Assembly (NCBI RefSeq): GCF_916618955.1
Contig: NZ_OU745390.1
Coordinates: 5,262,001-5,326,000, forward strand
Reading direction: 5' to 3'
Source of the DNA: Pseudomonas sp. Marseille-Q3773
Lineage (GTDB): Bacteria > Pseudomonadota > Gammaproteobacteria > Pseudomonadales > Pseudomonadaceae
Length of the DNA: 64,000 bases
The notes beneath the pieces are model-generated. The model ran no database searches, was not told the DNA's origin, and saw only the letters and a list, made by a program, of their open reading frames with translations. This document shows positions 63,916 to 64,000 of this stretch, piece after piece (the first letter of the stretch is position 1; each line of letters begins with the position of its first letter). Position numbers and translations under genes: made by a program.

Positions 63916-64000
63916 GGGCCCACCTCCGCACCTGGCCAGCGCACTCGAACGTCGGCCAGCGCTTCGTCGCGGGTAATCGGCTCGCTGATCATCGTGAATG
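63912..64000 (-). CDS. 3' end of an unknown gene (truncated by window)
   Basis: Minus-strand frame ending at TGA (63912-63914) with residues MISEPITRDEALADVRVRWP then GAEVGP. An ATG at 63992 is possible, but the frame is open to the window edge. The clean coding-like sequence and GTGA overlap suggest a real C-terminus. Family unknown. Confidence 0.4.
   Translation of the reverse strand, partial: FTMISEPITRDEALADVRVRWPGAEVGP

Larger units (their letters stand above)
55966..64000. mobile_element. Integrated phage-related element, left end in window
   Basis: The element starts at a tRNA-like 3' end copy and carries an AT-richer RT/PIN operon followed by minus-strand phage genes (tail assembly I, capsid, AlpA, integrase). 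Base composition changes sharply at about 55,985. It runs past the right edge; the matching att copy and the intact tRNA gene are not in the window. No terminase, portal, protease or replicase gene is visible in this part. Confidence 0.75.

Overview
The window is chromosomal DNA of a high-GC Pseudomonas, most likely of the P. putida group. The gene order pta-slyD-GPx, trxB-nadC-ampDE, cra-fruBKA, norR/hmp, cyoABCDE, alaC and selU-selD is typical of that group, and short hairpin repeats of the 'TGTAGGAGCGG...CCGCTCCTACA' kind sit between genes. No complete tRNA, rRNA or CRISPR array was seen.

Layout. 1-16.4 kb: housekeeping and signalling genes, namely a truncated response regulator with its kinase, a metallo-hydrolase, an OmpA lipoprotein, pta, slyD, glutathione peroxidase, a GT4 glycosyltransferase, a soluble PAS chemoreceptor, cysZ, trxB, nadC, a DUF1631 protein and ampDE. 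16.4-24 kb: a TatD nuclease, then cra and the divergent fructose PTS operon fruB-fruK-fruA with an exact Cra operator. 24-34.6 kb: small proteins, a diguanylate cyclase, an OprD-type porin, CheV, and the nitric-oxide pair norR/hmp with GT-N7-AC sites in the shared promoter region, then dsbB. 34.6-40 kb: the cytochrome bo3 operon with a 558-base leader carrying an ANR-type box. 40-45 kb: alaC, a GxSxG hydrolase resembling T6SS lipase-type proteins, two small metabolic or secreted proteins and a GNAT enzyme. 45-50.6 kb: a selenium locus, selU-selD, divergent from a PhnD/C/E/E-type transporter that probably imports selenium oxyanions. 50.7-52.2 kb: a bestrophin gene and a decayed RelE/HigB-HigA-type toxin-antitoxin pair, both halves frameshifted. 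52.3-55.9 kb: a D-amino-acid locus (FAD dehydrogenase, RidA, orphan binding protein, divergent LysR regulator).

From about 55,966 to the right edge lies an integrated element. Its left boundary carries a short copy of a tRNA(Leu)-like 3' end in reverse orientation. Next comes a strikingly AT-richer three-gene operon: a 195-residue protein of unknown function, a PIN-like nuclease and a reverse transcriptase. Beyond it, on the minus strand and back at high GC, are phage-derived genes: lambda-type tail assembly protein I, an unknown protein, a 65-residue protein, an HK97-type major capsid protein, an AlpA-like excisionase and a tyrosine recombinase. A block of repeated GTTAA(C) motifs lies among them. 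No portal, terminase or replicase is visible, so the element looks like a satellite or reduced prophage whose end carries a probable anti-phage cargo.

The RT + PIN + small protein operon is the best candidate for an undescribed system. The RT motifs are clear (D157, QG at 207-208, DD at 242-243). The RT does not look like a retron or group II intron RT and probably belongs with the Abi/UG defence RTs. The PIN assignment rests on D31, E61, D255/D258 and D275 and is less certain. Everything was read by eye; no database search was run.
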